Below, in pieces: positions 16,912-26,139 of a stretch of 64,000 bases of DNA. How positions within the stretch are numbered: position 1 is the first letter of the stretch; each line of letters begins with the position of its first letter. The stretch lies in NCBI RefSeq assembly GCF_900119365.1, contig NZ_FPJO01000003.1:186001-250000 (forward strand). Reading direction: 5' to 3'. Below the pieces are notes generated by a model. The model saw only the letters and a program-made list of their open reading frames with translations, did not search any database and was not told where the DNA came from. This DNA comes from Streptomyces atratus. Lineage in GTDB: Bacteria > Actinomycetota > Actinomycetes > Streptomycetales > Streptomycetaceae. A program made the translations under genes and the position numbers.

Positions 16912-17502
16912 GTGTCCCGTCAGGTGTTCCTCTACGACCCCCCGGACCGCTTCGTGGCCGGTACGGTCGGGTTGCCTGGACGCCGTACGTTCTTCCTGCA
17001 GGCATCCTCAGGCGGACGTGTCACCAGCGTGGCTCTGGAGAAGACCCAGGTCGCCGCACTCGCCGAGCGGATCGACGAACTGCTCGACGAAGTGGTGCGG
17101 CGGACCGGCGGAAACTCCCCGGTGCCCGCCGTGGCGCCGATGGACGTCACCGACACCGCGCCCCTGGACGTCCCCGTCGAGGAGGAGTTCCGGGTCGGCA
17201 CGATGGCGCTGGCCTGGGACGGCGAGGAACAGCGCATGATCGTCGAGGCGCAGGCGCTGGTCGAGCTGGACGTGGACTCCGACGAGGATCTCGCCGAGGC
17301 CGAGGAGCGGCTGCTCCAGGACGAGGAGAACGGTCCGCCGATGCTCCGGGTCCGCCTCAGCGGCGCACAGGCCCGGGCCTTCGCCAAACGGGCCCTGGAC
17401 GTGGTGAACGCCGGGCGTCCGCCGTGCCCGCTGTGCAGCCTCCCGCTCGACCCGGAAGGACACGTATGCCCGCGCCAGAACGGATACCGTCGCGGAGCCT
17501 GA
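16912..17502 (+). CDS. DUF3090-family protein
   Basis: This 196-residue protein starts with GTG preceded by AGGGAGACAGGA. It is acidic, and the C-terminus carries a probable zinc knuckle with CPLC and HVCP (about 176-190). The DUF3090 family is restricted largely to actinobacteria and has no firm biochemical function that I know of. The next gene starts 37 bases inside its end in another frame, so the two are translationally linked. Confidence 0.85.
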   Translation: MSRQVFLYDPPDRFVAGTVGLPGRRTFFLQASSGGRVTSVALEKTQVAALAERIDELLDEVVRRTGGNSPVPAVAPMDVTDTAPLDVPVEEEFRVGTMALAWDGEEQRMIVEAQALVELDVDSDEDLAEAEERLLQDEENGPPMLRVRLSGAQARAFAKRALDVVNAGRPPCPLCSLPLDPEGHVCPRQNGYRRGA

Positions 17503-18320
17503 CCGGCACCGAGCTGGTCGCCCTGCTCACCGAGGGGGAGCTCACCGTCCTCGGACAGATACGCGAGGCCTCCAACGCCGTGCTGTACTGCACGGTCGCG
17601 CGCGACGGCGAGGAGGCGGCCTGCGTCTACAAGCCCGTGGCCGGCGAACAGCCCCTGTGGGACTTCCCGGACGGCACGCTCGCCGAGCGCGAGGTCGCCG
17701 CGTACGAGATCTCCGAGGCGACCGGCTGGGGCCTCGTGCCGCCCACCGTGCTGCGGGACGGTCCGTACGGCGAGGGCATGTGCCAGCTGTGGATCGACGC
17801 GGAACCCCAAGACGACGAGGACGACGGGGCGGCCGAGCCCCCGTTGCTCGCGCTGGTCGAGGACGAGGAGCCCGGGGAGGGCTGGAAGGCCGTTGCCCAC
17901 GCCGAGGTCGGCGGGGGGAGGACGGCCCTGCTGGTCCACGCGGACGACGCGCGGCTGCGGCGGCTGGCCGTCCTCGACGCCGTGATCAACAACGGCGATC
18001 GCAAGGGCGGCCATCTGCTGCCCGCACCCGGCGGCCGGCTCTACGGCATCGACCACGGTGTGACCTTCAACGCCGACGACAAGCTGCGCACGCTGCTCTG
18101 GGGGTGGGCGGGGGAGCCACTGACGGCCGAGGCCGTCGAGGTCGTCGAGCGGCTGGGGACGGAGCTCGCGCCCGGGGCCCCGCTCGTCACCCGGCTGGGC
18201 GAGCTGATCACCGAGGTCGAGATCGAGGCGTTGCGGGGCCGCGTGGCGGGGCTGAGGGCGACGGGGCGGCACCCGGAGCCGAGCGGGGAATGGCCGTCGA
18301 TCCCCTGGCCGCCGGTCTGA
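17466..18320 (+). CDS. SCO1664-family (TIGR03843-type) kinase-fold protein
   Basis: This 284-residue protein reads like a minimal PI3/PI4-kinase-like or HipA-like fold. There is a Lys in CVYKPVAGE (about residue 52), a catalytic-loop analogue in [13 protein letters not shown] (about 175-187) and a metal-loop DHG in YGIDHGVTF (about 197). The family is named after the S. coelicolor protein. Whether it phosphorylates a small molecule is unknown. ATG at 17466 overlaps the DUF3090 gene by 37 bases. mshC follows after 155 bases. Confidence 0.85.
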   Translation: MPAPERIPSRSLTGTELVALLTEGELTVLGQIREASNAVLYCTVARDGEEAACVYKPVAGEQPLWDFPDGTLAEREVAAYEISEATGWGLVPPTVLRDGPYGEGMCQLWIDAEPQDDEDDGAAEPPLLALVEDEEPGEGWKAVAHAEVGGGRTALLVHADDARLRRLAVLDAVINNGDRKGGHLLPAPGGRLYGIDHGVTFNADDKLRTLLWGWAGEPLTAEAVEVVERLGTELAPGAPLVTRLGELITEVEIEALRGRVAGLRATGRHPEPSGEWPSIPWPPV

Positions 18321-18425
18321 GCGGAGCAGGGGTTACGTGGTGTCCGAGGAGGGCGGAGCGCGGTTCCGGGGCCGCCCCCGGAAGCAGATGGGGCCGCACG
18401 GCGCAAGACCGCCTCTTCGGACAGG

Positions 18426-18462
18426 ATCCGGTATCCGGTTCGTATCCGGAACATGCATCCGG
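18426..18462 (+). repeat. Four ATCCGG repeats upstream of mshC
   Basis: ATCCGG occurs at 18426, 18433, 18444 and 18457, all within 50 bases before the mshC start codon. They may mark a regulator site or a replication-slippage tract. No known operator is recognised. Confidence 0.4.
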
Positions 18463-18475
18463 TTACGCTCGTGGC

Positions 18476-19705
18476 ATGCATGCCTGGCCCGCTTCTGAGG
18501 TCCCCGCCCTGCCTGGCAAGGGCCGCGACCTTCGGATCCACGACACCGCGACCGGCGGACGGATCACCCTTGACCCCGGTCCCGTCGCCCGCATCTACGT
18601 CTGCGGCATCACGCCGTACGACGCGACCCACATGGGTCATGCGGCGACCTACAACGCGTTCGACCTCGTTCAGCGCGTGTGGCTCGACACCAAGCGGCAG
18701 GTTCACTACGTCCAGAACGTGACCGATGTGGACGACCCGCTGCTGGAGCGGGCCGTGCGCGACGGGCAGGACTGGACCGAGCTCGCCGAGCGCGAGACGG
18801 CCCTGTTCCGCGAGGACATGACTGCCCTGCGCATGCTTCCGCCGAAGCACTACATCGGTGCCGTGGAGGCGATACCCGGCATCGTTCCGCTGGTGGAACG
18901 GCTCCGCGACGCCGGCGCCGCCTACGAGCTCGACGGCGACGTGTACTTCTCCGTCGAGACCGACCCGCACTTCGGCGGGGTCTCCCACCTCGACGCCGAG
19001 GCGATGCGGCTGCTCTCCGCCGAGCGCGGCGGCGACCCGGAGCGCCCCGGCAAGAAGAACCCCCTCGACCCGATGCTCTGGATGGCCGCCCGTGAGGGCG
19101 AGCCGAGCTGGGACGGCGCCTCGCTCGGCCCCGGCCGGCCCGGCTGGCACATCGAGTGCGTCGCCATCGCCCTGGACCACCTCGGCATGGGCTTCGACGT
19201 CCAGGGCGGCGGGTCCGACCTCGCCTTCCCGCACCACGAGATGGGTGCCTCGCACGCCCAGGTGCTGACCGGCGAGTACCCCTTCGCCCAGGCCTATGTG
19301 CACGCCGGAATGGTCGCCCTGGACGGCGAGAAGATGTCGAAGTCCCGGGGCAACCTGGTCTTCGTCTCGAAGCTGCGCCGCGACGGCGTGGACCCGGCGG
19401 CGATCCGGCTGGCGCTGCTGTCCCACCACTACCGGTCCGACTGGGAGTGGACGGACCAGGTGCTCGCCGACGCGGTGGAGCGGCTCGCCCGGTGGCGGTC
19501 CGCGGTCTCCCGCCCCGACGGTCTGCCCGCCGAAGCCCTGGTCGACGAGGTCCGCGAGGCCCTCGCCGACGATCTGGACGCGCCGGCCGCGCTGGCCGCC
19601 GTGGACCGCTGGGCCGAGCGCCAGAACGCCGAGGGCGGTACGGACGAGGGCGCGCCCGGCCTCGTCTCGCGCACCGTCGACGCGCTGCTGGGCGTCGCGC
19701 TGTAG
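18476..19705 (+). CDS. mshC: Mycothiol ligase MshC
   Basis: MshC joins L-cysteine to GlcN-inositol using ATP, the third enzymatic step of mycothiol synthesis. This 409-residue protein is a CysRS paralogue. HIGH-like motif residues lie in [17 protein letters not shown] (about 45-61), Cys/zinc-site residues include VCGITPYD and [14 protein letters not shown], and the KMSKS loop is in [13 protein letters not shown] (about 285). ATG at 18476 gives the family start [14 protein letters not shown]. The short direct repeats just upstream are listed separately. Confidence 0.95.
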   Translation: MHAWPASEVPALPGKGRDLRIHDTATGGRITLDPGPVARIYVCGITPYDATHMGHAATYNAFDLVQRVWLDTKRQVHYVQNVTDVDDPLLERAVRDGQDWTELAERETALFREDMTALRMLPPKHYIGAVEAIPGIVPLVERLRDAGAAYELDGDVYFSVETDPHFGGVSHLDAEAMRLLSAERGGDPERPGKKNPLDPMLWMAAREGEPSWDGASLGPGRPGWHIECVAIALDHLGMGFDVQGGGSDLAFPHHEMGASHAQVLTGEYPFAQAYVHAGMVALDGEKMSKSRGNLVFVSKLRRDGVDPAAIRLALLSHHYRSDWEWTDQVLADAVERLARWRSAVSRPDGLPAEALVDEVREALADDLDAPAALAAVDRWAERQNAEGGTDEGAPGLVSRTVDALLGVAL

Positions 19706-19752
19706 CGCCGCCCAGGGTGGTAACCCGCTGATATCCACCGGACGTTCCGGAC

Positions 19753-19794
19753 GGACCGGCCTTGGACTTCTCGACGAAGTTCAGGGCCGGTTCC
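19753..19794 (+). terminator. mshC terminator
   Basis: Stem GGACCGGCC (19753-19761), continued by GGACTTC, pairs with GAAGTTC and GGCCGGTTCC (to 19794) around loop TCGAC. It is followed by GTTTTA, a standard intrinsic terminator. Confidence 0.8.
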
Positions 19795-19827
19795 GTTTTA
19801 TCCATGGTCAAGTGCTCGATGCTACGC

Positions 19828-19841
19828 TAAAAGCGCTCTAT
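19828..19841 (+). promoter_or_regulatory. LacI-type operator over the start of the decayed GH31 gene
   Basis: TAAAAGCGCTCTAT is close to the AAAGCGCTTT core with central CG that LacI-family sugar repressors bind. It covers the ATG of the signal-peptide fragment. Confidence 0.45.
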
Positions 19842-21452
19842 GCAATCATCAACGCGCATCAGAACGGCGGCAGTTGCAGCCTTGCTGGGGTTGCTCGCCG
19901 TCCTCGCGGGCCCCGGCGCGGCCCAGGCCGGCGCGCCGAACCGGACACCACGGCCGGCGATCTCACCGGATTCTCCGCCGACGGAGCCGTGTACCACCTG
20001 AAGGCCGGTGCCGCCGAGGCGTGGGTCAGCCAACTGTGGTGAGCGCCACACCTTGGACGCCCTGAAGGTCGCCGACGGCTACGTCGAGAACGACATGCCG
20101 AACGGCTGGATGCTCGTCAACGACGGCTACGGCTGCGGTCACGAGGACCTCGCCGAGACCGCCGAGGGCCTCCAGGACCGCGGCATGCAGCTCGGCCTGT
20201 GGACCCAGGACGGCATCGACAAGATCGCCGACCAGGTCAAGGCCGGCCAGCGGGTCGCCAAGCTGGACGTCGCCTGGGTCGGCGCCGGCTACAAGTTCGC
20301 CCTGGACGGCTGCAAGGACGCGTACCGGGGCATCGAGGACAACAGCGACGCCCGCGGCTTCACCTACGCCCCCGAGAGCTGGGCGGGCGCGCAGCGCTGC
20401 GGAGTGCAGTGGTCCGGCGACCAGTACGGCACCTGGGACTACATCCGCTGGCAGATCCCGACCTACGCGGGCGCCACGATGTCCGGCCTCGCCTACACCA
20501 CCGGCGACGTCGACGGCATCTTCGGCGGCAGCGCCAAGACGTACACCCGTGACCTCCAGTGGAAGATGTTCCTGGGGACCACGATGACGATGGACGGCTG
20601 GGCGGCCAGCGACAAGCAGCCCTTCCGGTACGGGGAGCCGTACACCACCATCAACCGCGACTACCTCAAGCTCAAGGAGTCGCTGCTGCCCTACCAGTAC
20701 TCCTACGCGCACGAGGCGACGAAGACCGGCGTCGGCATGGTCCGCCCGCCGTCGACGTCACCGCGGGCAGCGCCGATGTGACGGACGCCCAGGTCGGCCT
20801 GGAGGTCCCCGAGGGCTGGCAGGTCGCCCGGACCGCGACGGTGGACCGGATCCCGGCGGGCACCACCCGGCGGGTCGAGGTGTCCCTCACCCCCGCCAAG
20901 GACGCCACGGCGGGAGAGGCACGGATCACCGCACTCGTCCGCTACCGCTCGGCAGGCGAATCCAGGACCGCCACGCAGCGGTTCGCGACCGGGGTGATGC
21001 CACCGCCGCCCACCGGCGAGGCCTGGGCGAGCGATCTGGTGTGGCTGAAGTCCACCAACGGCTACGGACCGGCCGAACGGGACCGCAGCAACGGCGAGTC
21101 CGGCGCGAGCGACGGGCACCCGCTGACCCTCGCCGGGAAGACGTACGAGAAGGGGATCGGTACCCACGCCGACCCCGGCATCGAGGTCTATCTCGGCGGG
21201 CGCTGCACCGCGTTCACCGCCGACGCGGGGATCGACGACGAGATCAACGGCTACGGCGAAGTGGCTTTCTCCGTCGAGGCGGACGGCAAGGTGCTGTGGA
21301 CCTCGCCGAAGGTGACCGGAGCCTCGGCGACCGTGCCGGTCGACGTGAAACTCGACGGTGCGCGCCATGTGCACCTGAAGGTCACGGACACCAACGGCTC
21401 CAAGACCGGTGACCACGGGGACTGGGCGGCGGCCCGGTTCAGCTGTTCCTGA
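19840..21452 (+). pseudogene. Decayed secreted GH31-type glycosidase with NPCBM domain
   Basis: Pieces of one gene lie in alternating frames. ATG 19840 gives a signal peptide (AAVAALLGLLAVLAGPGAAQA) that runs into a stop near 20,000. A second frame continues with GDLTGFSADGAVYHLKAGAA, which ends at 20042. The catalytic-barrel part resumes at about 20050 (LDVAWVGAGYKF, QWSGDQYGTWDYIRWQIP, TTGDVDGIFGGS, SYAHEATKTGVGMVRP). The frame shifts again near 20745 into a C-terminal region with an NPCBM domain (ASDLVWLKSTNGYGPAERD, GIGTHADPGIEVYLGG). Several hundred residues expected between the N-terminal and barrel parts of a GH31 enzyme are missing. It is clearly non-functional as one protein. Confidence 0.8.
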
Positions 21453-21472
21453 ATGTCCCCGGCAGTGAGGGG

Positions 21473-21502
21473 GCGCCGGGCGGTGGCGTACCCGCCCGGC
21501 GC
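21473..21502. terminator. Terminator between GH31 remnant and PAC2 gene
   Basis: A perfect 11-bp stem GCGCCGGGCGG (21473-21483) pairs with 21492-21502 around an eight-base loop, between convergent reading directions. Confidence 0.7.
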
Positions 21503-21533
21503 TCCACCGGTCCCGTCGGCCCTCCCGGGAGCG

Positions 21534-22604
21534 TCAGTCCTCCGGGGAGTCCTCCGACGAACCCTGCGGCCCGTCGCCGTCGCCGTAGTCGTCGCTCTCC
21601 CGGCCGCCCGTCGGCTTCCGGCCGGGCCCGCCCGCGGGCGGTGTGCCGGGTCCGGTCTCGGGGCGCAGCGGCTTCGGTGGACGGGTGCGGCCGCTGGAGG
21701 TGTCGCGGAGATACGAGGTGTCGCCGCTCTCCGTCGCGTGCCCGCCAGGGGCCTGGCCCGGACCGATGTCCCTGCGGCGCAGATAGCGCTCGAACTCCCG
21801 GGCGATGGCCTCGCCGCTCGCCTCGGGAAGCTCGGCGGTGTCCCGGGCCTCCTCCAGCGTCTGCACGTACTCGGCCACCTCGCTGTCCTCGGCGGCCAGT
21901 TGGTCGACGCCGAGCTGCCAGGCGCGCGCGTCCTCAGGCAGTTCGCCCAGCGGGATGCGCAGACCGATGAGGTCCTCCAGGCGGTTCAGCAGCGCGAGCG
22001 TGGCCTTCGGGTTGGGCGGCTGCGACACATAGTGCGGCACCGCCGCCCACAGGCTCACCGCGGGCACGCCCGCGTGCGTGCAGGCCTCCTGGAGGATGCC
22101 GACGATGCCCGTCGGTCCCTCGTACCTGGTCTCCTCCAGGTCCATGGTCCGCGCCAGGTCCGGGTCGGAGGTGACTCCGCTGACCGGCACCGGGCGGGTG
22201 TGCGGGGTGTCGCCGAGCAGGGCGCCCAGGATCACCACCATCTCCACCCCCAGCTCATGGGCGAAGCCCAGGATCTCGTTGCAGAACGAGCGCCAGCGCA
22301 TGGATGGTTCGATACCGCGGACCAGGACGAGATCGCGGGGCTTGTCCCCGCCGACACGGACCACGGATAGCCGGGTGGTCGGCCAGGTGATCTTGCGCAC
22401 CCCGCCGTCCAGCCAGAGCGTCGGCCGGTTGACCTGGAAGTCGTAGTAGTCCTCGGCGTCCAGCGCCGCGAACACCTCCCCCTTCCACTCCCGGTCCAGG
22501 TGCGCCACCGCCGTGGAGGCGGCGTCCCCTGCGTCGTTCCACCCCTCGAACGCGGCCACCATGACCGGGTCGATCAGCTCGGGAACCCCCTCGAGCTCGA
22601 TCAC
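21534..22604 (-). CDS. PAC2-family protein
   Basis: This 356-residue protein carries the PAC2 (proteasome assembly chaperone 2-like) domain over about residues 1-270. Typical segments are ELIDPVMVAAFEGWNDAGDA, GILQEACTHAGVPAVSLWAA and VPHYVSQPPNPKATLALL. The last 70 residues are disordered. GTG at 22604 is preferred because AAGGAGG lies a few bases upstream on this strand. A longer form from 22661 is possible. Actinobacterial PAC2 proteins have no proven role. The Pup-proteasome genes lie 25 kb away, so a link is only a name-based guess. Confidence 0.85.
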   Translation of the reverse strand: MIELEGVPELIDPVMVAAFEGWNDAGDAASTAVAHLDREWKGEVFAALDAEDYYDFQVNRPTLWLDGGVRKITWPTTRLSVVRVGGDKPRDLVLVRGIEPSMRWRSFCNEILGFAHELGVEMVVILGALLGDTPHTRPVPVSGVTSDPDLARTMDLEETRYEGPTGIVGILQEACTHAGVPAVSLWAAVPHYVSQPPNPKATLALLNRLEDLIGLRIPLGELPEDARAWQLGVDQLAAEDSEVAEYVQTLEEARDTAELPEASGEAIAREFERYLRRRDIGPGQAPGGHATESGDTSYLRDTSSGRTRPPKPLRPETGPGTPPAGGPGRKPTGGRESDDYGDGDGPQGSSEDSPED

Positions 22605-22744
22605 CCAGGCCTCCTTCCGAAGTTCCCTTGTGTACCCATCAACCTTACGGCTTTCGGCCACTCGTGCCGCAGTCTCCGCGCACAGCCGGGCGAACCCGGC
22701 CCACGAGGGTGCATCACCGGTCGAATCAGGGCATCAGATTATGG

Positions 22745-22754
22745 ATACATCCGA
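22745..22754 (+). promoter_or_regulatory. Half-site of the FadR-type operator
   Basis: ATACATCCGA matches one arm of the element ACATC-S-GATGT found in the regulator's own promoter, about 105 bases before the fuconate dehydratase start. Confidence 0.35.
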
Positions 22755-22808
22755 GCTGTGTCCGGCAAATTTCGATCAAGCCCTGGACGTTGGCGCGCAG
22801 ATGGCGCT

Positions 22809-22844
22809 ATACATCGGATGACCAGAACAGAGGTCCGATGTTAT
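22809..22844 (+). promoter_or_regulatory. Operator region of the fuconate operon
   Basis: ATACATCGGATG at 22809-22820 equals the reverse complement of the sequence in front of the FadR-type regulator gene (29508-29520). A second, inverted arm TCCGATGTTAT lies at 22834-22844, just before the ATG at 22861. This is the likely binding site of that regulator. Confidence 0.6.
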
Positions 22845-22860
22845 TCCCCTGGGGGCGCAC

Positions 22861-24213
22861 ATGAGTCAGACCGTCACGGATTTCGAGGTCCACGACATCC
22901 GTTTCCCGACCTCGGAACAACTGGACGGCTCGGACGCCATGAACCCCGATCCCGACTACTCGGCTGCCTACGTCGTACTGCGTACCGATGTCCCCGACCG
23001 CACGGACGGCCCGGACAGCGGCAGCGGCGGCATCGAGGGACATGGCTTCTGTTTCACCATCGGGCGCGGCAACGAAGTGATGGCCGCCGCCATCGACGCG
23101 CTGCGCCCCTACCTGGTGGGGCGCCCGGCGCCCCGCACCGCGGCCGATCTCGCCGCACTGCACCGCGAGCTCACCCACGACTCCCAACTGCGCTGGCTCG
23201 GCCCGGAGAAGGGCGTGATGCACATGGCGGCCGGCGCGGTCGTCAACGCCGCCTGGGACCTGGCGGCCAAGCTGGCGGGCAGACCCGTCTGGGAGTTCCT
23301 CGCCGGGATGACGCCCGAGGAACTCGTCTCCCTCGTCGACTTCCGCTACCTCAGCGACGCCCTCACCCCCGACGAGGCCCTGGCGATCCTGCGGGCCGCC
23401 GAACCGGGCCGGGCCGAGCGCGCCGCACGGCTGCGCGCCGAGGGATACCCGGCGTACACCACCTCGCCCGGCTGGCTGGGCTACAGCGACGACAAGCTGG
23501 TCAGGCTGGCCAAGGAAGCGGTCGCCGACGGCTTCACCCAGATCAAGCTGAAGGTCGGCGGCAGCCTCCACGACGACGTCCGCAGGCTCGCCCTGGCCCG
23601 TGACGCGGTCGGCCCCGGCATCCGGATCGCCGTCGACGCCAACCAGCGCTGGGACGTCACGGACGCGGTCGAGTGGATGACCGCGCTCGCGCCGTACGAC
23701 CCGCACTGGATCGAGGAGCCGACCAGCCCCGACGACATCCTCGGCCACGCCGCCGTCCGGGCCGGACAGCCGGTCAAGGTCGCCACCGGCGAACACGTCG
23801 CCAACCGGGTCGTGTTCAAGCAGCTGCTCCAGGCCGGCGCCGTCGACTTCGTCCAGATCGACGCGGCCCGCGTCGCGGGCGTCAACGAGAACCTCGCGAT
23901 CCTGCTGCTCGCCGCGAAGTACGGCGTACCGGTCTGCCCGCACGCGGGCGGGGTAGGACTCTGCGAGCTGGTGCAGCACCTCTCGATGTTCGACTACGTG
24001 GCGGTCTCCGGCAGCTGGGACAACCGCGTGATCGAGTACGTCGACCATCTCCACGAGCACTTCGCCGACCCCACCGTGATCGAGGCCGGCCGCTACACCG
24101 CGCCGAGCTCCCCGGGCTTCTCCGCCCGGATGCTCCCCGAGTCGATCGCCGCACACCGCTATCCGGAGGGCGCCGTATGGCAGGCCCGCCGCACCGAGGA
24201 GGCCAACCGATGA
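22861..24213 (+). CDS. L-fuconate dehydratase (enolase superfamily)
   Basis: The predicted reaction dehydrates L-fuconate to 2-keto-3-deoxy-L-fuconate. This 450-residue enzyme shows the mandelate-racemase/FucD subgroup pattern. KLKVGG holds the catalytic Lys (about residue 222). [16 protein letters not shown] and ATGEHV supply Asp, Glu and Glu ligands of Mg (about 261, 288 and 315), and [14 protein letters not shown] supplies the His. The [10 protein letters not shown] and [13 protein letters not shown] segments are typical of FucD. The stop overlaps the next gene's ATG (ATGA). Related sugar acids remain possible substrates. Confidence 0.88.
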   Translation: MSQTVTDFEVHDIRFPTSEQLDGSDAMNPDPDYSAAYVVLRTDVPDRTDGPDSGSGGIEGHGFCFTIGRGNEVMAAAIDALRPYLVGRPAPRTAADLAALHRELTHDSQLRWLGPEKGVMHMAAGAVVNAAWDLAAKLAGRPVWEFLAGMTPEELVSLVDFRYLSDALTPDEALAILRAAEPGRAERAARLRAEGYPAYTTSPGWLGYSDDKLVRLAKEAVADGFTQIKLKVGGSLHDDVRRLALARDAVGPGIRIAVDANQRWDVTDAVEWMTALAPYDPHWIEEPTSPDDILGHAAVRAGQPVKVATGEHVANRVVFKQLLQAGAVDFVQIDAARVAGVNENLAILLLAAKYGVPVCPHAGGVGLCELVQHLSMFDYVAVSGSWDNRVIEYVDHLHEHFADPTVIEAGRYTAPSSPGFSARMLPESIAAHRYPEGAVWQARRTEEANR

Positions 24214-24989
24214 CCACAACGAGCGACTTCGAGGGAATGGGCGCCCTGGTCACGGGCGGCGCCTCCGGCATCGGGGCCGCCGTCGCGACCATGCTGCTGG
24301 CGCGCGGCGCACGGGTGGCCGTACTGGACCGGGAGACCGCCGGCGCCCCCGCGGGCGCCCTCGCCGTCAAGGCGGACGTCACCGACGACGAGGCCGTGCG
24401 CGAGGCGGTCGACCGCGCCGCCGCCGAACTCGGCGCACTGCACACCGTCGTCTCCAACGCGGGCATCGGCTCCATCGGCACGGTCGAGGACAACGCCGAC
24501 GACGAGTGGACCCGGGTCCTGGACATCAACGTCCTCGGCATGGTCCGCACCGCCCGGCACGCCCTGCCCCATCTGCGGCGCGCCGCGGCCGACCGCCCCG
24601 GCGCCGTCTCGATCACCCAGACCTGCTCCATCGCGGCCACCGCCGGGCTGCCGCAGCGCGCCCTGTACAGCGCGAGCAAGGGTGCGGTCCTCTCGTTGAC
24701 CCTGGCGATGGCCGCCGACCACGTCCGCGAGGGAATCCGGGTCAACTGCGTGAACCCCGGCACCGCGGACACCCCGTGGATCGGCCGGCTCCTCGGCCAG
24801 GCCGACGACCCGGACGCCGAGCGGGCCGCGCTCAACGCCCGCCAGCCGCTGGGACGACTGGTGTCGGCCGACGAGGTCGCCGCCGCGATCGTCTACCTCG
24901 CGAGCCCCGCCGCCGCCTCGGTCACCGGCACGGCCCTGGCCGTCGACGGCGGCATGCAGGGGCTGCGCCTGCGCCCCGCCGAGAGCTGA
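24210..24989 (+). CDS. SDR-family dehydrogenase, probable 2-keto-3-deoxy-L-fuconate dehydrogenase
   Basis: This 259-residue short-chain dehydrogenase has the cofactor motif [11 protein letters not shown] (residues 14-24) and NAG in SNAGIG. The catalytic Ser/Tyr/Lys are in [22 protein letters not shown]. It has the C-terminal [10 protein letters not shown]. By position after fuconate dehydratase it should oxidise 2-keto-3-deoxy-L-fuconate. The ATG overlaps the upstream stop by four bases. The usual later hydrolase or aldolase is not in the window. Confidence 0.85.
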   Translation: MTTTSDFEGMGALVTGGASGIGAAVATMLLARGARVAVLDRETAGAPAGALAVKADVTDDEAVREAVDRAAAELGALHTVVSNAGIGSIGTVEDNADDEWTRVLDINVLGMVRTARHALPHLRRAAADRPGAVSITQTCSIAATAGLPQRALYSASKGAVLSLTLAMAADHVREGIRVNCVNPGTADTPWIGRLLGQADDPDAERAALNARQPLGRLVSADEVAAAIVYLASPAAASVTGTALAVDGGMQGLRLRPAES

Positions 24990-25096
24990 CCGGGGGAGCG
25001 GTCCTAGCCGCGTCATGGGGCCGCACCCCCGCGCACGATGCACCTCCGCTTTGCCGACAGAGCTCCGAGCCGGTACTCACAAAGGACGGGACACCA

Positions 25097-26137
25097 ATGA
25101 GAGTGCGTACGACGAGTGCGGCGGCCTGCGCCGTACTGCTGGCAGTCACCGCCCTCGCGGGCTGCAACCGCGAGTCGACCGACGACGGAGCGGGCGGCGG
25201 GAAGGTGGGGATCGACCTGCCGCGCAGCGACAGCGACTTCTGGAACTCGTACCAGAACTACGTGGAGAAGGGCGTCGAGGAGGGCGAGGTCAAGGCGCTG
25301 CCGCTGACCAACTCCCAGAACGACATCGGCAAGCTGGTCGCCAACGTCCAGACCTTCACCGACCAGGGCGCCAAGGCCGTCGTGATGGCACCGCAGGACA
25401 CCGGCGCGATCGCCGAGTCGCTCAACATGCTGAACGAGAAGAAGATCCCGGTCGTCAGCGTCGACACCCGCCCCGACAAGGGCGACATCTACATGGTGGT
25501 GCGCGCCGACAACAAGGCGTACGGCACCAACGCCTGCAAGTACCTCGGCGAGCAGCTGAAGGGCAAGGGCAAGGTCGTCGAGTTCCAGGGCGACCTCTCC
25601 TCGATCAACGGCCGCGACCGGTCCGAGGCGTTCAAGGCCTGCATGGACAAGGACTTCCCCGGCATCAAGGTCTTCGAGCTGGCCACCGACTGGAAGGGCG
25701 ACGTCGCCTCCGCCAAGCTCCAGGCCACCCTGGCCGCCAACCCCGACATCAACGGCATCTACATGCAGGCCGGCGGTGTCTTCCTGCAGCCCACCCTCGC
25801 CCTCCTGGAGCAGAAGGAGCTGCTGAAGCCGGCCGGTACGCCGGGGCACATCACGATCATCTCCAACGACGGCATTCCCGAGGAGTTCGACGCCATCAAG
25901 GCCGGAAAGATCGACGCGACGATCTCCCAGCCCGCCGACCTGTACGCGAAGTACGCGCTGTACTACGCCAAGGCGGCCCTGGACGGCAAGACCTTCAAGG
26001 AAGGCCCCACCGACCACGACTCCAACATCATCAAGATCCCGAACGGCTTCGAGGACCAGCTCCCCTCGCCGCTGGTGACCAAGGACAACGTCGACGACCC
26101 GAAGCTGTGGGCCAACCAGCTGGAGAAGAAGAGCTAG
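25097..26137 (+). CDS. Sugar ABC transporter substrate-binding lipoprotein
   Basis: This 346-residue secreted lipoprotein has a lipobox in LLAVTALAGCN (Cys at about residue 22). A periplasmic-binding type-1 (ribose/rhamnose-like) fold follows, with PRSDSDFWNSYQNYVEKGVE, AVVMAPQDTGAIAESLN and IPVVSVDTRPDKG. Together with the next two genes it makes a complete CUT2-type importer. The operon context suggests L-fucose or a related deoxysugar as ligand. That is inferred. Confidence 0.88.
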   Translation: MRVRTTSAAACAVLLAVTALAGCNRESTDDGAGGGKVGIDLPRSDSDFWNSYQNYVEKGVEEGEVKALPLTNSQNDIGKLVANVQTFTDQGAKAVVMAPQDTGAIAESLNMLNEKKIPVVSVDTRPDKGDIYMVVRADNKAYGTNACKYLGEQLKGKGKVVEFQGDLSSINGRDRSEAFKACMDKDFPGIKVFELATDWKGDVASAKLQATLAANPDINGIYMQAGGVFLQPTLALLEQKELLKPAGTPGHITIISNDGIPEEFDAIKAGKIDATISQPADLYAKYALYYAKAALDGKTFKEGPTDHDSNIIKIPNGFEDQLPSPLVTKDNVDDPKLWANQLEKKS

Positions 26138-26139
26138 CC

